A DNA stretch of 7,797 bases, taken from the NCBI GenBank assembly GCA_002314835.1, contig DCHM01000014.1, positions 1 to 7,797 on the forward strand, written 5' to 3'. Positions 6,174 to 7,797 of this stretch are shown one piece after another. This DNA is from Clostridiales bacterium UBA1752 (GTDB lineage Bacteria > Bacillota > Clostridia > Oscillospirales > CAG-382). Under the pieces are notes generated by a model. It had not been told where the DNA came from, did no database searches, and saw only the letters and a program-made list of their open reading frames with translations. The translations under genes were made by a program, and so were the position numbers. Every line of letters starts with the position of its first letter. The first letter of the stretch is position 1.

Positions 6174-6603
6174 ATTTTATTTTGATGTCAAAATAGTGAC
6201 CGCACCGCGGACATCTTACGCCGTGCTTGCCTTTTTTGTTGGGCAGACGGAGGTTGGCAGAGCAGGAGGGACAGGAGGTGAAATAATATTCGCTCCTTGC
6301 CTTTGCTTTGCCGCCGAACTGCACCTTGGGTAGCTTTTTTTGTTTGAGCTGATAAATCAGCGACATAAACTTTGCGTTCTCGGCTCTGCGCTTGTCGTGG
6401 CTTTTGGACAGCACTCGGTAAAACGTGTAGCCAAACAGCGCAATTTGCAATGCAAAAAAGATATAATACATAACGCTCGAGCCGAGCAGACTGCCGAGCG
6501 ACGACAGCAATATAAGTACTACCTGCAGTGCGATCAGACCGTAAAACATCGGGTCAAAACCGTATCTGCCGGCAAAAAAGTTTCTCATTCCGTTACCAAA
6601 CAT
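6172..6603 (-). CDS. Small two-helix membrane protein with a C-terminal zinc ribbon, function unknown
   Basis: The 143-residue product starts with a short basic segment (Arg7, Arg13), then two hydrophobic helices at about 19-40 and 44-65, a basic linker (HDKRRAENAKF, 69-79) and a zinc ribbon with CPSC at 111-114 and CPRC at 131-134. The charge pattern puts both ends in the cytoplasm. The layout (short RYG-containing N-terminus, paired helices, KRRAEN-like linker, then CPxC...LP...GK...CPxCG) matches a group of uncharacterised Clostridia proteins that I recall; the ribbon also resembles MJ0042-type fingers. No function is known to me. The frame is open upstream to about 7167, but that stretch is antisense to the oxidoreductase at 6761; GGAGGG five bases before the ATG at 6603 fixes the start. 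The gene converges on aroQ, with the stop codons 9 bases apart. Confidence 0.83.
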   Translation of the reverse strand: MFGNGMRNFFAGRYGFDPMFYGLIALQVVLILLSSLGSLLGSSVMYYIFFALQIALFGYTFYRVLSKSHDKRRAENAKFMSLIYQLKQKKLPKVQFGGKAKARSEYYFTSCPSCSANLRLPNKKGKHGVRCPRCGHYFDIKIK

Positions 6604-6608
6604 AATCG

Positions 6609-6614
6609 CCCTCC
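6609..6614 (-). promoter_or_regulatory. Ribosome binding site that sets the zinc-ribbon gene start
   Basis: On the minus strand GGAGGG lies 5 bases before the ATG at 6603. It rules out the longer reading frame extending to the right. Confidence 0.87.
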
Positions 6615-6628
6615 GTGACTTTTTATAG

Positions 6629-6634
6629 ATTATA
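6629..6634 (-). promoter_or_regulatory. Candidate -10 element for the zinc-ribbon gene
   Basis: The minus strand reads TATAAT here, 15 bases upstream of the ribosome binding site. No good -35 hexamer lies 16-18 bases further upstream, so only the -10 is supported. Confidence 0.4.
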
Positions 6635-6698
6635 TGCTTTTGATGATATATAAAACACACAAAGCAGCGTTTTTTCGCACAAAATACACACAATAGTC

Positions 6699-6726
6699 TT
6701 GCATTTTTATGATACTTTGGTATAAT
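6699..6726 (+). promoter_or_regulatory. Candidate promoter of the second oxidoreductase gene
   Basis: A perfect TATAAT (6721-6726) is preceded by TG one base upstream (6718-6719), an extended -10. TTGCAT (6699-6704) sits 16 bases further upstream as a weak -35. The expected start of transcription, near 6733, is centred in an AT-rich inverted repeat. The -35 lies in the same 11-mer seen upstream of the glucosidase gene. Confidence 0.7.
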
Positions 6727-6743
6727 ATAAATAACTATATTAT
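6722..6743. repeat. AT-rich perfect inverted repeat over the -10/+1 region, possible operator
   Basis: ATAATATA (6722-6729) and TATATTAT (6736-6743) form a perfect 8-bp inverted repeat around AATAAC. It covers most of the -10 and the predicted transcription start of the oxidoreductase gene, the position of a repressor site. The arms are wholly A+T, so chance pairing is more likely than for a mixed sequence. No T run follows and the stem would be weak, so it is not a terminator. Confidence 0.4.
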
Positions 6744-6746
6744 TTT

Positions 6747-6751
6747 GGAGG
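6747..6751 (+). promoter_or_regulatory. Ribosome binding site of the second oxidoreductase gene
   Basis: GGAGG lies 9 bases before the ATG at 6761 and fixes that start. Confidence 0.88.
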
Positions 6752-6760
6752 ATTATACCT

Positions 6761-7797
6761 ATGAACAAAGTTAAAATCGGCGTTGTCGGCGCAGGCAATA
6801 TAGCTACAAACGCGCACCTGCCCGCATACAAAAACGTTACCAATGCAGAGGTTGTCGCTATCTGCGACCTCAATATCGAGCTCGCAAAAGCCGCCGCGGA
6901 GAAATTCGGCATCCCCAAGTACTTTGGCTCTGTCGAAGAGATGATAGCAGGTGCAGACATTGACGCGGTAGATATCTGCTGCTGGAATAACGGCCACAGC
7001 GACGTCGCAGTCGCTGCCGCCAATGCAAAAAAGAACATTTTGTGCGAAAAGCCCATGGCAAAGAGCCTTGCCGAGGCACGCCGCATGGAGAAGGCAGTCA
7101 AGGATAACGGCGTTACCTTTATGCTTGCTGTTCCCGGACGCTTTTGCGCACCTAACAAGTACGTCAAGGCGGCTGCCGAGAGAGGCGAGCTGGGCGACGT
7201 TTACTTTGCAAAAATCGCTTACGTACGCCGCCGTGGCACTCCGCTCGGCTGGTTTACCGACAAAAAGACATCGGGCGGCGGACCCGTCATTGACATAGGC
7301 ATCCACGGCATCGACTCGGCGTGGTATATCATGGGTTGTCCCAAACCTACGCGCGTTTCTGCCGCTACTTATTACAAGATCGGCGACTATCAGACCAAGG
7401 GCGTCGGCAGATGGCACGGACAGTCCTGCCCCGACAACAAGTTTGACACCGAGGACAGCGGCGCAGGCATCATTCATTTTGAAAACGGCGCATCCATGCT
7501 GTTTGAGGCAACTTGGGCTATCAACGGTCCTCAGTACATCAAGACCGAGGTTTTTGGCTCCAAAGCAGGCGCCTGCCTCGACCCGCTCACCATTTACGGC
7601 GAGAGAGACGGCTATCTCAGCGACGACCGTATCACTATCGACAATTCTTATGAGAAGTTTGCAGACGAAATCACTCATTTCTGCGATTGCGTCATTAACG
7701 GCAAAAAGCCCGTATATCCCGTTGAACAGGGCATCCAGATGCAGCAGATACTCGAGGGCATATACGTTTCTGCCGAAACAGGCAAGGAAGTCGAGCT
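6761..7797 (+). CDS. Gfo/Idh/MocA-family oxidoreductase (3' end outside window)
   Basis: 345 codons are present with no stop before the right edge. The last residues (ILEGIYVSAETGKEVE) look like the family's final helix and tail, so few residues are probably missing. The Rossmann domain has GAGNIA at 10-15 and Asp36 at the end of strand 2, suggesting NAD. EKP at 96-98 gives the likely catalytic Lys97. GGGPVIDIGIHGID at 172-185 is the family's C-terminal domain motif, with Asp178 and the probable catalytic His182. There is no signal peptide. The substrate is unknown; sugar, sugar acid or inositol dehydrogenases are the usual choices. It has its own promoter and possible operator, so it may be the first gene of a regulated carbohydrate operon continuing to the right. 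It shares only the family motifs with the oxidoreductase at 3021. Confidence 0.92.
   Translation, partial: MNKVKIGVVGAGNIATNAHLPAYKNVTNAEVVAICDLNIELAKAAAEKFGIPKYFGSVEEMIAGADIDAVDICCWNNGHSDVAVAAANAKKNILCEKPMAKSLAEARRMEKAVKDNGVTFMLAVPGRFCAPNKYVKAAAERGELGDVYFAKIAYVRRRGTPLGWFTDKKTSGGGPVIDIGIHGIDSAWYIMGCPKPTRVSAATYYKIGDYQTKGVGRWHGQSCPDNKFDTEDSGAGIIHFENGASMLFEATWAINGPQYIKTEVFGSKAGACLDPLTIYGERDGYLSDDRITIDNSYEKFADEITHFCDCVINGKKPVYPVEQGIQMQQILEGIYVSAETGKEVE

Noticed and set aside
6604..7167. N-terminal extension of the minus-strand zinc-ribbon gene
   Set aside because: It is antisense to a clear oxidoreductase gene, and the ATG at 6603 has a strong ribosome binding site. The extension has no recognisable domain.
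6740..7678. Long minus-strand open frame of 312 codons
   Set aside because: It lies opposite the oxidoreductase at 6761, which has intact family motifs, a promoter and a ribosome binding site. The minus-strand product resembles nothing I know and is best explained as a shadow of codon bias.
3021..7797. The two Gfo/Idh/MocA genes as a recent duplication
   Set aside because: They share only family motifs (glycine-rich loop, EKP, DxxxH region); the intervening sequence differs throughout.
1..7797. CRISPR array, mobile element or phage genes
   Set aside because: I found no regularly spaced direct repeats, transposase or integrase motifs, terminal inverted repeats or tRNA attachment sites.

Overview
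The window looks like chromosomal DNA of an anaerobic, fermentative Bacillota bacterium, most likely of class Clostridia. The grounds are strong AGGAGG-type ribosome binding sites, TATAAT promoters with extended -10 elements, a catalytic [FeFe]-hydrogenase subunit of the NAD(P)-linked type, and a small two-helix zinc-ribbon membrane protein of a kind I recognise from Clostridia. I cannot name the species. Base composition looks even along the window, and there are no transposases, integrases, tRNAs, rRNAs, phage genes or CRISPR repeats, so I see no sign of a mobile island.

Layout. (1) Bases 1-1215 hold the 3' part of an [FeFe]-hydrogenase large subunit, closed by a strong terminator. (2) 1337-4043 is a two-gene unit with its own candidate promoter: a GH13 alpha-glucosidase followed 4 bases later by a Gfo/Idh/MocA-family oxidoreductase. 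(3) A bidirectional terminator separates this from a convergent Sir2-family deacylase gene (4789 to 4079, minus strand). (4) A 70-base divergent spacer carries a near-consensus promoter for the aroB-aroQ pair (3-dehydroquinate synthase, then a monofunctional chorismate mutase), whose genes overlap by 14 bases. (5) A second shared hairpin separates aroQ from a convergent minus-strand gene for a small zinc-ribbon membrane protein. (6) A 157-base divergent spacer with promoter elements and an AT-rich perfect inverted repeat leads into a second Gfo/Idh/MocA oxidoreductase, which runs off the right edge only a little short of its expected end.

Together the genes describe a sugar-fermenting anaerobe: glycoside hydrolysis and sugar oxidoreduction feed catabolism, the hydrogenase disposes of electrons as H2, and aroB/aroQ serve chorismate and phenylalanine/tyrosine synthesis. 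The gene functions are mostly ordinary. The points that merit a second look are the cysteine-to-serine change in the hydrogenase L1 motif, the glucosidase-oxidoreductase pairing, the two hairpins that overlap stop codons at convergent gene ends, the uncharacterised zinc-ribbon membrane protein, and the operator-like palindrome plus shared -35-region 11-mer at the two carbohydrate-type promoters. I found no clear evidence of a wholly new multi-gene system.
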